A stretch of DNA of 57,552 nt from Candidatus Poseidonia sp. (lineage in GTDB: Archaea; Thermoplasmatota; Poseidoniia; Poseidoniales; Poseidoniaceae): positions 1-57,552 of the forward strand of contig JAQXEX010000031.1 of NCBI GenBank assembly GCA_029250625.1. The letters are read 5' to 3'. Positions within the stretch are counted from its first letter, which is position 1, and each line of letters begins with the position of its first letter. Positions 1 to 10,677 of this stretch are shown in pieces. Position numbers and translations under genes: made by a program. The notes under the pieces were generated by a model that saw nothing but the letters and a program-made list of their open reading frames with translations, had not been told where the DNA came from and ran no database searches.

Positions 1-3000
1 CTTGTTGACAGTGCTGGAGCGTTCGCAATCACCATGAATCTCAGTCAATTTGAAACCAAAGGAAATCTTTCAGCAACGCTTGGATATTCCGGCTGGCAGG
101 ACACATCAATCACCGGCATTCCTCTCGAGGCCTTCCATCTCAACCCCACGACGACCTCCATCGTCCTCAACGTGACCGATGCACCAAATCTAACAGCTGT
201 CATCGAAGGTCCTTTGACCAACAAGAGCATTCTCCTTCTTGAGGACAACATATGGGTGAACGGCTCTGCAGTTTCTGTGGGGGCGTCTCCAGTTCCTTTG
301 ACCGGGAACCTGCAATTTGCCATTCGGGGCAACAACAGTGGAGATGTTTGGTTTGAAGTGTTCAACACAAGCGTTACTGGGACGTTTTCAGTCCAACATT
401 TCCTTCCATCGTCCACAATGGTAGGCTCAGGCGAACTTGAAGTGCGTCTGCGCTTCTATCCAGACACACTCCCTGCAACAGATGACGCTAACGTGAGTAC
501 CAGCGTTCCGTACTTCTTGCGCGGTTTCCTTGGGTTCCAAGTGGGTGATTCTGCTCAAATGCGTGGCTTTGACGGAACCGTTGAAGTAGCGATTACTGAC
601 CATCGTGGATTTGTTCAAGACCTCGTTCTTTTGGGGGATTATGACTTCTCCTTCGACGGGACATGGTACAATACGACCACCGATCCTGCCGGCGACATCG
701 TTGAGTTTTCTTGGCCACTTGCGGCTGACCTCGTGGCGAACGACTATCCAATTGATATCGCTTTCAATGGTTCAGAATATTACCAGCCGTCAATTGGTAA
801 CGGTAGCATCCGAGTCCAGGCAGAGATTGGGTACAACCTGTCCATCGGACAGGATTGGACGCATATTGGTAACTCCACCTTCCTGTTCGGTGACATTTTC
901 GATGCATTTTACAACACACCAGTTTTGAACAACAGCACTCAGATTCGTGTAACTCTTAACCTCGAAGACGGGCCGGTTGACCTTGCTCAGTCCTCATTGA
1001 ACAATTCGACTGGGGCTTTCAACATACCAATCACCATGCCGACTACAATTGGCTCAGGTGTCTACGACTTCGTTGTTGAGTTTGACTTTGAATCTCAGGC
1101 GCCTATTGGAGGTGCTTACTACTCTTACCTCGACACGAGTGTACCTCCAAGTCCTCCAACATTGGTCTCTGCTCTCGGAGGTATTGAATCTGAAGTCGTC
1201 GTGACGGCTGAACGTCCGAACTACATCATTGAAATGAACAATACCGTTGATTTGATCGCCAAGATTACTGATGTTGCAGACGGTTCAAACGTCACTGGAG
1301 CATCAGTTGAGTACATTTGGGACTATGGAAACAGCAACACCTCATTGGGAACCGTCTCCTCCGATGCAGACGGGAACGCAACCTTCAGTTTCACACCTTC
1401 CAGTATCGCCCCTGGATACTACGACCTCATGGTCATCATTCAGGACGATATCAGTTCTCCATTAACTGCAGGAAATACCCGATACCTCGGCAACTCAACC
1501 TTGCTGAACATCACCATCCAAGTGACGAGTGACATCCAATTCAACAATGTCCCAACCACCATTGCAGCAGGAACTCCATTCAATGTAGTCGGGCAGGTCC
1601 TGGACGCAGAAAACAGTTCACGACCGTTGATCTCAGCAGTGCGCCTCAATGTCTTTTGGCTTGAATACCCTGACGAACTGCTTCTGAACGGATTCTCCAC
1701 TACCAACAACGGCAGTTTCAACATGAGCGTTCCAACCGATACCGCAAACAATGGAACTCAAAGAGGTCCACATACACTGGTCATCTCGGTTGTCAACGAA
1801 TCATCACCGTTCTATCTCACTGCAACAGCTCAAACACCCATCCAGGTCATGGGCGTCTCTCGATTAGAAAATCTGGTTCCGCTCAACGCCGTGGTCATCA
1901 ACCGAGGAAACACAGTCAATATGTCGGCTAAACTTGTTGAAGCATCGGACCTCTTTGCACCTCTTGCAGGATACGATGTTGGTCTTGAATTCCACGAAAC
2001 TTGGCTGCCATCCGCAACGACTGACGGAGCAGGCTTTGCGAATTTCTCGTACACGATCCCTTACGACCATCCGCTTGGTCTGATTGTGGTCCAAATGGTC
2101 TACAACGGTTCATCTGACCTCCTTTCAACCTCTGCAAACTTGACATCAATCACCGTTCGTTCATTGACGTTCATGGTGGTGGACAGCATCACGGACAATC
2201 CAGTCGCCGGTGATGAATTCAACATTTCCGGGCGCGTCACTTCTGACAACGGTTCAGGATTGACTCAACGCAATAACGTAACGCTGCCCAATGCCAATGT
2301 GCTCTTCTCTATCGATGGAGTTCCAACCGGATTTACGGTAACTGGCGGAGCAATTGGTACAGATGGATTCTGGAATGCAAGCTTGCGCCTCACGGAAACC
2401 TTCGGCGCTGGAACTCATGTTCTAGAAGCAACATATCTCCCCAATGTCAACTATTACACTGGGTCGGAAAACAACACAACGTTTGATTCCAGAGGGTTCT
2501 CCACGCTGGATTTCATCATACCAAGCCTTGACGGAATTGGTCAACCTTCGCTGAACGATCGTACAGACCGTGGAACCAACGTGTCCTTCCAAATTCTGTT
2601 GCGTGACAACCAAGGCGAGGCATTGGACAATCAATCACTAACAGTATCCCTCCCAGGAACCAGCGTGAGCGGCATTTTCGTAACTGCCCCTAACGGTAGC
2701 GCCTTTGGTACGCTCCTCGTACCGTTTGATTCATCGGTCGGTCCCTCAGACATTCAGGCATCTTTTGCTGGAATTTCAGGTACAACAGGAATCATTGGTT
2801 CAAACAGTACAACGCTCTTTGTCGTGTTGGCCACAACCAACCTTACCATTGCCGATGCTCCAACGGTGCTTACCGCCGGAGATTCATTAACGGTCAGCGG
2901 TACGCTACTTGACGACCTTGGAATGCCTCTCATGGAAGCAGGAGTGCCTGCAGGCGGCGTTGTTCATCTTACGATCGATGGTGTTCCAGTGGCCAGTATT

Positions 3001-5238
3001 GAGACCAATGCAACCGACGGTTCCTACACCCTCGGATACACGCTACCGGATGACACGGCAGCCGGACCTCACGTCATTGGGGTTGAATTCCGCGGTGGCC
3101 GCGACTGGGTCGATCCTGTCGGCTACGGTGACATTATCAATCCTGAATACTACAGGCCCAGTTCAGAAACCGTTGGTTTCAACGTCAGCGTCCCTACTGA
3201 GATTATTTTCTTGACTCCAACCGGTCAAGCAGACCGCGAGTCAACCATGACCCTTGAAGGTCAACTGGTCGACCTTGTTGACAACAGCCTTCCGAATTTG
3301 ACGATTGGAATCTGGCTCAATGGAGAATGGTTGACCAATACAACAACCGATGAAGATGGATACTTCATCGCCGTCCATCCGGTTCCTGCTGATGCACAAC
3401 TTGGTCCGCTTTCCGTTGAAGTTCGTTTCACAGGGACTGTGGCATACCTCCCGAGCAATGCAACAGGTGTTTGGGACATCTTCAGTCCGATTCTCGTGAC
3501 CGTTGATATGACCTCTCCAGTTGCCGTTAACGAAACGGTGACTGTCAGCGGAACTGTCGTAGATAACCAACTCCTTGGAGTCGCTGGCCATGAAGTTCAA
3601 TTGGTTGTAGAAGGAATCGTGATCACCTCAATCACGACCGATGAAAACGGGGCCTTTTCCTATGATTGGTTGGTTCCCGATATCTTTGCATTCGGTAACC
3701 ACACACTCGATGCCGACGTGGCTTCGCAAGGGTACTACCGCGCAGGAACAGGAAATGTGACCTTCTTCCTCTCGCACCGCTCTTGGGTTACGCTTCTGTT
3801 TGAAGACGGCATTGAGGCTACCCGTGGCGATTCATGGGAGGTCAACGGCCGTCTGTATGATTATGATACGGTCGAACGAGAGGGCCTTGTTGGAATGATG
3901 GTTGACATCTCAATGGACGGAGTTCCGTTGTTCTCAACCGTGACCGGGGCCGACGGATTCTGGTCCGCAAGCATCCCTGCAACAATGGACCTCGCTCGTG
4001 GAGAGCACACCCTCTCCGTAAGTTTCGAAGGTACAATGGCTCATCTCGCTGCTTCAACCAACAGCAATCTGTTGGTTTGGTCTGACGTGATCATTACGCT
4101 TGACCCAAGCTCTTCGACGATTGTGACACGTTCTGATGACGTGTTTGCACCTATCGTCTACACCGGTTCAATACAGGAAGTCGGTGGCGAAGGAGAAGTC
4201 TTTGAAGACCTCGTGTTAACCATCGGTAACGGAACAGAATGCAGCAGTGGTCGTGAAGGCGCTCAATGTTTCCCCACCATCCTCACGACATGGGCCAACG
4301 GAAACTTCTCAATAACCGCCACCGCACCTTATTGGCTTGGCGTTGGTTCCCAGTACTTTGCAGTCGACTCTGCTCGTAACGACTCAAACTATCTGAATGC
4401 AGGAACAATGAGCAAGGCAGTCTTTGTACAGGTTGACGCCAACATTGTGCCCACGGTTGAAGGCATCGTTGAAGGAGTCCAAGAAGAGATTGACATTGAA
4501 GTCCTCATCACTGCAAAGGATACCAAGAATGGAATTCCAGGCATTGACGTCGTGGTCTATCTCTACGATGAAAACAACAGTCAAATCGCATCCCAGCAGC
4601 GCCAAACCGACAATTCCGGTGAAGTACTCTTTGACTTCCCCGCCGACCCACCGTACGGCGACTATTCCTTCTGGGGCGAAGTTACGTTGGACATCGTCAT
4701 CAACGACCCACGTATTTCCAGTCAAAGTACACAAGACTTTGAAGCCCTGCGCAGCGAAGGATTTGAATTGAAATATTCCTACGCTGAAGAAGAATCACCA
4801 GTCTCTCTTTGGGCCTATGTCATGGTCTTGTTGCTTGGAGCTTTGATCGCTGGCGGAGTCGTCCTCTACCGACGCAAGGTTGCTTCAGACGACCTGTTGA
4901 AGGACGCCGCTGAAGTGTTTGCCTACACCGCTGAATTGCTTGCCGCAGGCGATGCCGTCCGTGAGTCCATCTTCACGTGTTATCAGGACCTCTGCGGTCT
5001 CCTCCAACAACGTGGATTCTTGAGGAGAGATTTCGAAACGGTTCGTGAGTTTGAATTTGCGATTCGTCAAGCGTTGCATGGTGTTTCCGATGAAGCCCTC
5101 ACAGCCTTGGACAACACCTTCGAAATGGCTCGTTACAGCCGGGAAGAAATGGGAAGTCAACATCAAGAAGTTGCCGTGCAATCATTGACACGAATGGGTA
5201 CTGAAATCGAACAGATTCAGAAGTTCCCTCAACGTTGA
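1..5238 (+). CDS. Giant Ig-like surface protein with C-terminal DUF4129-like domain (5' end outside window)
   Basis: The frame is open from base 1, so the gene starts upstream and the ATG at 34 is probably internal. About 1,580 residues form a chain of beta-rich Ig-like or carboxypeptidase-regulatory-like modules of roughly 90-110 residues. Each module has repeated features such as VSG, TTDxxG and N-glycosylation-type NxS/T sites. A single membrane helix follows (LWAYVMVLLLGALIAGG, about bases 4807-4860), then RRK, then about 110 cytoplasmic residues. That tail resembles DUF4129: a helical segment, an ETVREFEFAIR stretch and the family's typical 'ARYS' end. DUF4129 is known from transglutaminase/MoxR/DUF58 loci. 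The inferred role is a cell-surface protein anchored by its C-terminus. The domain family is fairly sure; the biological role is unknown. Confidence 0.85.
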   Translation, partial: LVDSAGAFAITMNLSQFETKGNLSATLGYSGWQDTSITGIPLEAFHLNPTTTSIVLNVTDAPNLTAVIEGPLTNKSILLLEDNIWVNGSAVSVGASPVPLTGNLQFAIRGNNSGDVWFEVFNTSVTGTFSVQHFLPSSTMVGSGELEVRLRFYPDTLPATDDANVSTSVPYFLRGFLGFQVGDSAQMRGFDGTVEVAITDHRGFVQDLVLLGDYDFSFDGTWYNTTTDPAGDIVEFSWPLAADLVANDYPIDIAFNGSEYYQPSIGNGSIRVQAEIGYNLSIGQDWTHIGNSTFLFGDIFDAFYNTPVLNNSTQIRVTLNLEDGPVDLAQSSLNNSTGAFNIPITMPTTIGSGVYDFVVEFDFESQAPIGGAYYSYLDTSVPPSPPTLVSALGGIESEVVVTAERPNYIIEMNNTVDLIAKITDVADGSNVTGASVEYIWDYGNSNTSLGTVSSDADGNATFSFTPSSIAPGYYDLMVIIQDDISSPLTAGNTRYLGNSTLLNITIQVTSDIQFNNVPTTIAAGTPFNVVGQVLDAENSSRPLISAVRLNVFWLEYPDELLLNGFSTTNNGSFNMSVPTDTANNGTQRGPHTLVISVVNESSPFYLTATAQTPIQVMGVSRLENLVPLNAVVINRGNTVNMSAKLVEASDLFAPLAGYDVGLEFHETWLPSATTDGAGFANFSYTIPYDHPLGLIVVQMVYNGSSDLLSTSANLTSITVRSLTFMVVDSITDNPVAGDEFNISGRVTSDNGSGLTQRNNVTLPNANVLFSIDGVPTGFTVTGGAIGTDGFWNASLRLTETFGAGTHVLEATYLPNVNYYTGSENNTTFDSRGFSTLDFIIPSLDGIGQPSLNDRTDRGTNVSFQILLRDNQGEALDNQSLTVSLPGTSVSGIFVTAPNGSAFGTLLVPFDSSVGPSDIQASFAGISGTTGIIGSNSTTLFVVLATTNLTIADAPTVLTAGDSLTVSGTLLDDLGMPLMEAGVPAGGVVHLTIDGVPVASIETNATDGSYTLGYTLPDDTAAGPHVIGVEFRGGRDWVDPVGYGDIINPEYYRPSSETVGFNVSVPTEIIFLTPTGQADRESTMTLEGQLVDLVDNSLPNLTIGIWLNGEWLTNTTTDEDGYFIAVHPVPADAQLGPLSVEVRFTGTVAYLPSNATGVWDIFSPILVTVDMTSPVAVNETVTVSGTVVDNQLLGVAGHEVQLVVEGIVITSITTDENGAFSYDWLVPDIFAFGNHTLDADVASQGYYRAGTGNVTFFLSHRSWVTLLFEDGIEATRGDSWEVNGRLYDYDTVEREGLVGMMVDISMDGVPLFSTVTGADGFWSASIPATMDLARGEHTLSVSFEGTMAHLAASTNSNLLVWSDVIITLDPSSSTIVTRSDDVFAPIVYTGSIQEVGGEGEVFEDLVLTIGNGTECSSGREGAQCFPTILTTWANGNFSITATAPYWLGVGSQYFAVDSARNDSNYLNAGTMSKAVFVQVDANIVPTVEGIVEGVQEEIDIEVLITAKDTKNGIPGIDVVVYLYDENNSQIASQQRQTDNSGEVLFDFPADPPYGDYSFWGEVTLDIVINDPRISSQSTQDFEALRSEGFELKYSYAEEESPVSLWAYVMVLLLGALIAGGVVLYRRKVASDDLLKDAAEVFAYTAELLAAGDAVRESIFTCYQDLCGLLQQRGFLRRDFETVREFEFAIRQALHGVSDEALTALDNTFEMARYSREEMGSQHQEVAVQSLTRMGTEIEQIQKFPQR

Positions 5239-5260
5239 AGTTCCTCAGAGTTGGCGCCCC

Positions 5261-5758
5261 TCACCAGCGAAGATGAAGGCGACCGTTGCTGAATTCAGCA
5301 GTAAGGTTTGACGACACTTCTTTTGGAAGTGGAATTTCCTTGACCAAAGGTGGAAGGTCGCCATCATCGACTTGAAGTTGAACGACGGTTTGGTCGTTGA
5401 TGGTTTTGAATCTCAGATGGAGGCTGTCGTATGTTGTTCCCAACAGCGGAATCGTCAACCCGTCGGGGTTGATTCTTCCATTGATGGATTCAACAACCCA
5501 AGAAAGGGCACGTTCAGGTTCTATCTCTGCGAGTGATGTTTCGGGCAACATGCCTGCTGTGACCAAAACTTCTGAGTGCAGTTGGCGAACTTCTGATAGA
5601 TGTGTTGACTCGGTTTCAAATTGAGCCTGGAGCATCGATGCATCGGGTGAAAACCCGTCCATGGAAGGTTTGTCCGAATGAGGATTCTTCGTGCTTGGGG
5701 ATTGCTCAATTGCGAGAGGTGACCATTCGTCCATGAGGTTTGGATACGACGAGCCCAC
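5261..5758 (-). CDS. Small protein with divergent Hsp20/CS-like C-terminal domain
   Basis: 165 residues, 24 bases downstream of the helicase gene on the same strand, so probably co-transcribed. The start used is a GTG at 5758 with a GAAGG motif just upstream; an in-frame ATG lies at 5734, and an in-frame stop upstream excludes a longer form. The N-terminal half is polar and low in complexity. The last 70 residues look like a small beta sandwich. Its end (IPLPKEV, then a short strand, then FSNGRLHLRW) resembles the end of Hsp20 alpha-crystallin domains, where a 'lP..v' segment precedes 'f.nGvL.i'. The likeness is weak and the function is unknown. Confidence 0.6.
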   Translation of the reverse strand: MGSSYPNLMDEWSPLAIEQSPSTKNPHSDKPSMDGFSPDASMLQAQFETESTHLSEVRQLHSEVLVTAGMLPETSLAEIEPERALSWVVESINGRINPDGLTIPLLGTTYDSLHLRFKTINDQTVVQLQVDDGDLPPLVKEIPLPKEVSSNLTAEFSNGRLHLRW

Positions 5759-5782
5759 ATGAACCTTCGGTCGGCTCTTCCT

Positions 5783-7900
5783 TCATTCCAGAGTGGAGTC
5801 GGGGTGGATTTTAGAGAAAAATCTTCGAGCAAAATGCCCTGTTGATTCTGGCCCGCTTGATTCGTTCATTCGCAGGTCGTCTGGGAAACAAGAGGCATAC
5901 GTTCGCTCGGTAACTCGTCGGTCCAACAGGACGATGAGCGCCCTATCTCCAATCGAACGAATTGGACGTCCCATCGCTTGTAAAATGGAATTGATCGCCG
6001 GCTGAGAAACGGTATACCTCCACGCGAGATTCCTCCCAAAGCGCTCTTCAGCATGCGTCTTGAGCGCAGATGACAGTACCGAAGGCGGTGAATTTGGGAT
6101 GCCAATGCACGCCACTGCATCCAGTGCACCACTGTGATAGTCGACCCCTTCAGAAAGGCGGGCATTGAATACGCCAGCAAGTAAAATGCGCCGGCCTGCT
6201 TTTTTCTCCTCAAGGAGCGTTTCCACCACTTGGTCCAAATCTTGTTTGGTCCAGTTTCGGTCTTCAACCATCATCCGAACGCCAGAGAAATGAGCTTCAG
6301 CGACAGTGGAGTTGAGCAGTGCATAGGATGGAGCAAATACGGCTACGTTCCCCGGCGTCGTGTCGATGAGTGATTGAATGTGCTGACGCATCAAATCCGT
6401 GTTTTGAGGGGTCCGTTCGGTATACTTTGTCGTGACGTCAGAGGCCACCAATACAGGGCGTCGCATAGCGGCAAAAGGTGATGGGTATGCTACAGCAGTG
6501 GTCCTGGCAGTCGGTAGCGCCAAGATGTTGGCGTACATTGTAGGTGGATACAGCGTCCCGGACATCAGTATGGCTCCAGCCGAACCGGTGAGAACAGGCT
6601 TCGAGACCAATCCAGGGTCAAGCAAGTGGGTTGTGATTCGACCGTCCTTTCCCTTTGTATCGTACACCATCGTCATTGCAGTTGTGGATCCGAAACGGAT
6701 GAGACAATCCAAAATTTGGGCGACGCGATGTGCGTTTGGCTCCATTGGATTTCCATCATCTCCAGCATCCATGTCGACATCCACGGTTGAAAGGATATCT
6801 CGCAGTTGATGGATTCTGACGGCAGGGTCAATTCCATGCTTACTTTTTTGCACAGGGGGGGAATTCAAATTCTTTTGACCGACAATTCCGTCGACTTCAT
6901 CACAAGCACGGTGGAATACCTTGAGGAGGGTTTCAACCTGAACTTCACACTCTTCCTTGTCACCGGTTAAGGATGAGCGAAGCCGACTGAAAAAATCTGC
7001 AAAACTCTTTCTGGATGTTCGAATCACCTCAAATGCCCAGTAGGCCAAATCATGGGTCGCTGCAAGGGTTTCTCCCCCAGGCATGTTCATGGATTGTTGA
7101 AGCGTACCGACGTACTCTTCCAATTCAGCAAACGTGTTCCTGATCATGGTCTGTGTAAGTCGTTTCTCAAGCGTGAGCCGAATGCGGTCGGGAAGGTTGT
7201 GTGCTTCATCAACAACGATAATGATGTCCTCAAGGGAGAGGTCCATGGCTTTCAAACTTGAATCCCGAACGCCTTCATCAAAAAGGTGGTTGTAATCTCC
7301 GACGAACACATCTGCTCCGTTCACGGCTTCGCGGGCCACTTTCCAGGGGCATGCTTGGGTCACTTCACCGTTGACAGTGTGGGTTCGGGTAAGGGATACG
7401 AGTTCATCGACGTGGAGGGGTGATTCAAGGATTCGCTCCTTGAGCCCTGGTGCGGTGGTAATCCAAGGCCTGCATGACCTTGATTTACGTGCTTGGCTGC
7501 ACATGAGGGAAAACACAACTGACGATTCCTTGGCGAATTCCTGAACACACATCCCTGCCTGTCCGACCATATCCACGAGTCGGATGGGTGCCATTCCAAC
7601 CCGTTGCTGGTTGATTTTACGAACGGTATCAACCACGATTCGATGCTGGGTTTGTCGAGAGGTGAGGAAGAAGACGGTTTTCCTTTGAGGTTGTTGGCTT
7701 GCAACCTGAAGGGCTGCGGCGAGAGATGCCGCTGTCTTTCCGATCCCCGTAGGGGCTGCAGCAAGATGGTAGCCGCCTTGTTCAAGAGCCTTGATGGAAT
7801 CTTGAATCATCTCAAGTTGGCCAGGCCGTGGTTGTGTGTGGGCAAGAAACGGGAATTGCGGTGGTTGAATCACCTCAATCTCGTCGTTCATACCGCTCAT
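5783..7900 (-). CDS. XPD/DinG-family superfamily 2 DNA helicase
   Basis: 705 residues. Walker A is APTGIGKT (residues 49-56) and the DEAH box is at 230-233. Between them lie four cysteines (117, 133, 142, 183; the last in ACPW) placed as in the iron-sulfur domain of XPD/Rad3/DinG helicases. C-terminal motifs include a GVFNARLSEGVDY stretch (motif V-like) and QAMGRPIRS (motif VI with its arginines). Known members unwind DNA 5' to 3' in repair. The start is ATG 7900; a second ATG lies three codons in. The small Hsp20-like gene follows directly. Family assignment is strong; whether it is the true XPD orthologue or a DinG-like relative is not decided here. Confidence 0.9.
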   Translation of the reverse strand: MSGMNDEIEVIQPPQFPFLAHTQPRPGQLEMIQDSIKALEQGGYHLAAAPTGIGKTAASLAAALQVASQQPQRKTVFFLTSRQTQHRIVVDTVRKINQQRVGMAPIRLVDMVGQAGMCVQEFAKESSVVFSLMCSQARKSRSCRPWITTAPGLKERILESPLHVDELVSLTRTHTVNGEVTQACPWKVAREAVNGADVFVGDYNHLFDEGVRDSSLKAMDLSLEDIIIVVDEAHNLPDRIRLTLEKRLTQTMIRNTFAELEEYVGTLQQSMNMPGGETLAATHDLAYWAFEVIRTSRKSFADFFSRLRSSLTGDKEECEVQVETLLKVFHRACDEVDGIVGQKNLNSPPVQKSKHGIDPAVRIHQLRDILSTVDVDMDAGDDGNPMEPNAHRVAQILDCLIRFGSTTAMTMVYDTKGKDGRITTHLLDPGLVSKPVLTGSAGAILMSGTLYPPTMYANILALPTARTTAVAYPSPFAAMRRPVLVASDVTTKYTERTPQNTDLMRQHIQSLIDTTPGNVAVFAPSYALLNSTVAEAHFSGVRMMVEDRNWTKQDLDQVVETLLEEKKAGRRILLAGVFNARLSEGVDYHSGALDAVACIGIPNSPPSVLSSALKTHAEERFGRNLAWRYTVSQPAINSILQAMGRPIRSIGDRALIVLLDRRVTERTYASCFPDDLRMNESSGPESTGHFARRFFSKIHPDSTLE

Positions 7901-8229
7901 GCGATGACGACCCTCCTAAAGGATTGGGATTGAGCAGGATGGCTTACGCTGGTTCGAACTTGATGTGCCCAGATATGTGGGGGCTGGGCACGGGAACCAC
8001 CAACTCAGCAAGCTGGAGTGGAATCGGAGTCCCCCTGGCCGTCATCCAAGGGGGGGGTTGTGGGGTTTTGGTTGGGGTAACCAGGGCCAAGGCGTGCATG
8101 ACGGGCACGCTGACACAATGAGGCAAAGCCATGCAAGTTTGACCGAACTTGCTTGACCGTTGGGGTGGCTCCACTTAGGTTGTATCCAGAGTTTTGCCAA
8201 ATCATCCCATCCCCTCCGCTCTCTCACCA
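7901..8229. other. Hairpin-rich gene-free stretch
   Basis: No convincing gene lies in these 329 bases. They do hold several inverted repeats. GTGCCCAG (7965-7972) pairs with CTGGGCAC (7984-7991). GCGTGC (8092-8097) pairs with GCACGC (8105-8110). GCAAGTT (8133-8139) pairs with AACTTGC (8146-8152). A CCCCCTGG segment near 8031 faces a G run near 8049. The run of eight Gs and the stacked hairpins suggest a structured RNA or a leader/terminator region between the ribbon-helix-helix gene and the helicase gene. I could not recognise an RNA family: there is no SRP S-domain signature and no RNase P conserved core. Confidence 0.35.
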
Positions 8230-8604
8230 TTATTCTTGGTATTCACTGCGTCGTATCGTTGCTGCTCTGGACGCCTCCAGGACTGCATCGAGTGTGTTAT
8301 TGATCGGCGCCAAGGACGCTGTTGCCTTGGCGATGTAGAGTTTGATTCCTTCTTGAGCGGCGATTTCTGGAGTGACTCCAAGCAACTCGTAGAGTTTCCC
8401 AAGTTGTTGTTGGTCGTGGCGACCCAACGGAATTCGGATGGTTTCCATATCCTGCAGGAGTGGGCGGTTGTGGAGGTATTCTTGGATGGCCATTCTTACG
8501 ACATCCGAACGGTTCCTGGAACCCTTGAGCCCAACTTGAGCATCAAGCAGTGCAAGATCATCCTCAGTGATTCTGAGTGATACTGCTGTGGTTGGTTGGC
8601 TCAT
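8230..8604 (-). CDS. Ribbon-helix-helix (CopG-like) transcription regulator
   Basis: 124 residues from ATG 8604, which has GGAGG nine bases upstream; longer frames lack this. Residues 1-45 form a typical ribbon-helix-helix unit. A beta strand (TTAVSLRIT) leads into helix A (EDDLALLDAQVG), then a turn with SRNRSDVVRMAI, the usual second helix that begins near 'sRsevir.Ai'. The remaining 75 residues are helical and could be for ligand binding or oligomerisation. Such proteins bind DNA as dimers on inverted repeats, and an inverted repeat lies just upstream (8678-8692), so autoregulation is likely. Target genes are unknown; the divergent TerB-like gene is the first candidate. Confidence 0.8.
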   Translation of the reverse strand: MSQPTTAVSLRITEDDLALLDAQVGLKGSRNRSDVVRMAIQEYLHNRPLLQDMETIRIPLGRHDQQQLGKLYELLGVTPEIAAQEGIKLYIAKATASLAPINNTLDAVLEASRAATIRRSEYQE

Positions 8605-8641
8605 CTTGGTCCCTCCGTTATCCATAGACAGATGCGGGCGA

Positions 8642-8649
8642 CATATAAG
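8642..8649 (-). promoter_or_regulatory. Putative TATA box for the ribbon-helix-helix gene
   Basis: On the minus strand this reads CTTATATG, an A/T-rich element about 38 bases before the ATG at 8604. That would give a short leader if transcription starts about 25 bases downstream of the TATA box, as is usual in archaea. Confidence 0.45.
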
Positions 8650-8677
8650 TGTAACTGTATAATTACGATTTGTCATT

Positions 8678-8692
8678 AATTGTATTACAATT
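8678..8692. promoter_or_regulatory. Putative operator: near-perfect 15-base inverted repeat
   Basis: AATTGTA-T-TACAATT is a perfect seven-base inverted repeat around one central base. It sits in the divergent region between the ribbon-helix-helix gene and the TerB-like gene. A second, imperfect inverted repeat (GTAAC...ATTAC, 8651-8666, 12 of 16 positions symmetric) lies between it and the TATA-like element. Position and symmetry suit binding by the neighbouring regulator; this is inference. Confidence 0.45.
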
Positions 8693-8764
8693 GAATTCAG
8701 TCGCTCTCTGAGTTCATCGTAAAACGACCCAAGATTGAAAGAGAAGTGGGCGGAACCACGGTCC

Positions 8765-9211
8765 ATGCCTCTTGTTCCAAGCCGTGGCCTCTATCTTTAT
8801 CTTGAAGTTCTTAAAATCGCATATGACGATGCCATCGTTACAGAAGATGAAGCACAAATCCTCCACGTCCTTTCGCAATGTCTTGGAGTTGCCCCGGCAG
8901 ATACTGCGGAATGCCGCTCCGTAGTTTTAGGAGAAGTTCCCTCGCCGTTTGAGGACGATGACTCTTTTGGAGGGCACCACATTGGTGACGTTACAACGTA
9001 CCAATCCACTCTTATCGCCGCTCTTGACGATGATGTCATTTCTGAAGATGAATGGGCCATGCTTGACCATTTGCGACAAACGATTGGAGTCCAGGAAGAT
9101 CAGCACGCACTCATAGAGGAAGCAATCCGTGCTATGGGTGAGATTGACGCCAAAGGACGAAGGCGTATTGAACGGCTTGAGCGCTTCATCACCGTATGCC
9201 CTTATCGTTGA
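8765..9211 (+). CDS. TerB-like two-repeat protein
   Basis: 148 residues from ATG 8765; a TTG at 8735 could lengthen it by ten residues. Two similar helical units are visible: residues about 8-40 (YLEVLKIAYDDAIVTEDE, then L..LSQCLGV) and about 80-115 (YQSTLIAALDDDVISEDE, then L..LRQTIGV). Each has the pattern 'A..DD.(I/V).eDE...L..L...(L/I)Gv' seen in TerB-like domains. Function in archaea is unknown. It is transcribed divergently from the ribbon-helix-helix regulator and precedes the glutamate dehydrogenase gene by about 100 bases. Confidence 0.65.
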   Translation: MPLVPSRGLYLYLEVLKIAYDDAIVTEDEAQILHVLSQCLGVAPADTAECRSVVLGEVPSPFEDDDSFGGHHIGDVTTYQSTLIAALDDDVISEDEWAMLDHLRQTIGVQEDQHALIEEAIRAMGEIDAKGRRRIERLERFITVCPYR

Positions 9212-9266
9212 ATCCAATTGGCTCCTTGATTGGGGTTTGTTGAGGTGGACTAGGGACAACCATTAG

Positions 9267-10673
<1,407 letters not shown>

Positions 10674-10677
10674 TTCC

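Noticed and set aside
7944-8174. Open frame of 76 codons on the minus strand in the same gap
   Set aside because: Proline- and histidine-rich without a convincing fold, no ribosome binding site, and it lies over the hairpins. Several frames are open here by chance.
7901-8229. Archaeal SRP RNA or RNase P RNA in the hairpin-rich gap
   Set aside because: I could not find the SRP helix 8 core (a GGAA-type loop with AGCAG opposite CAGG) or the RNase P GAGGAAAG-type core on either strand. Only general hairpins are present.
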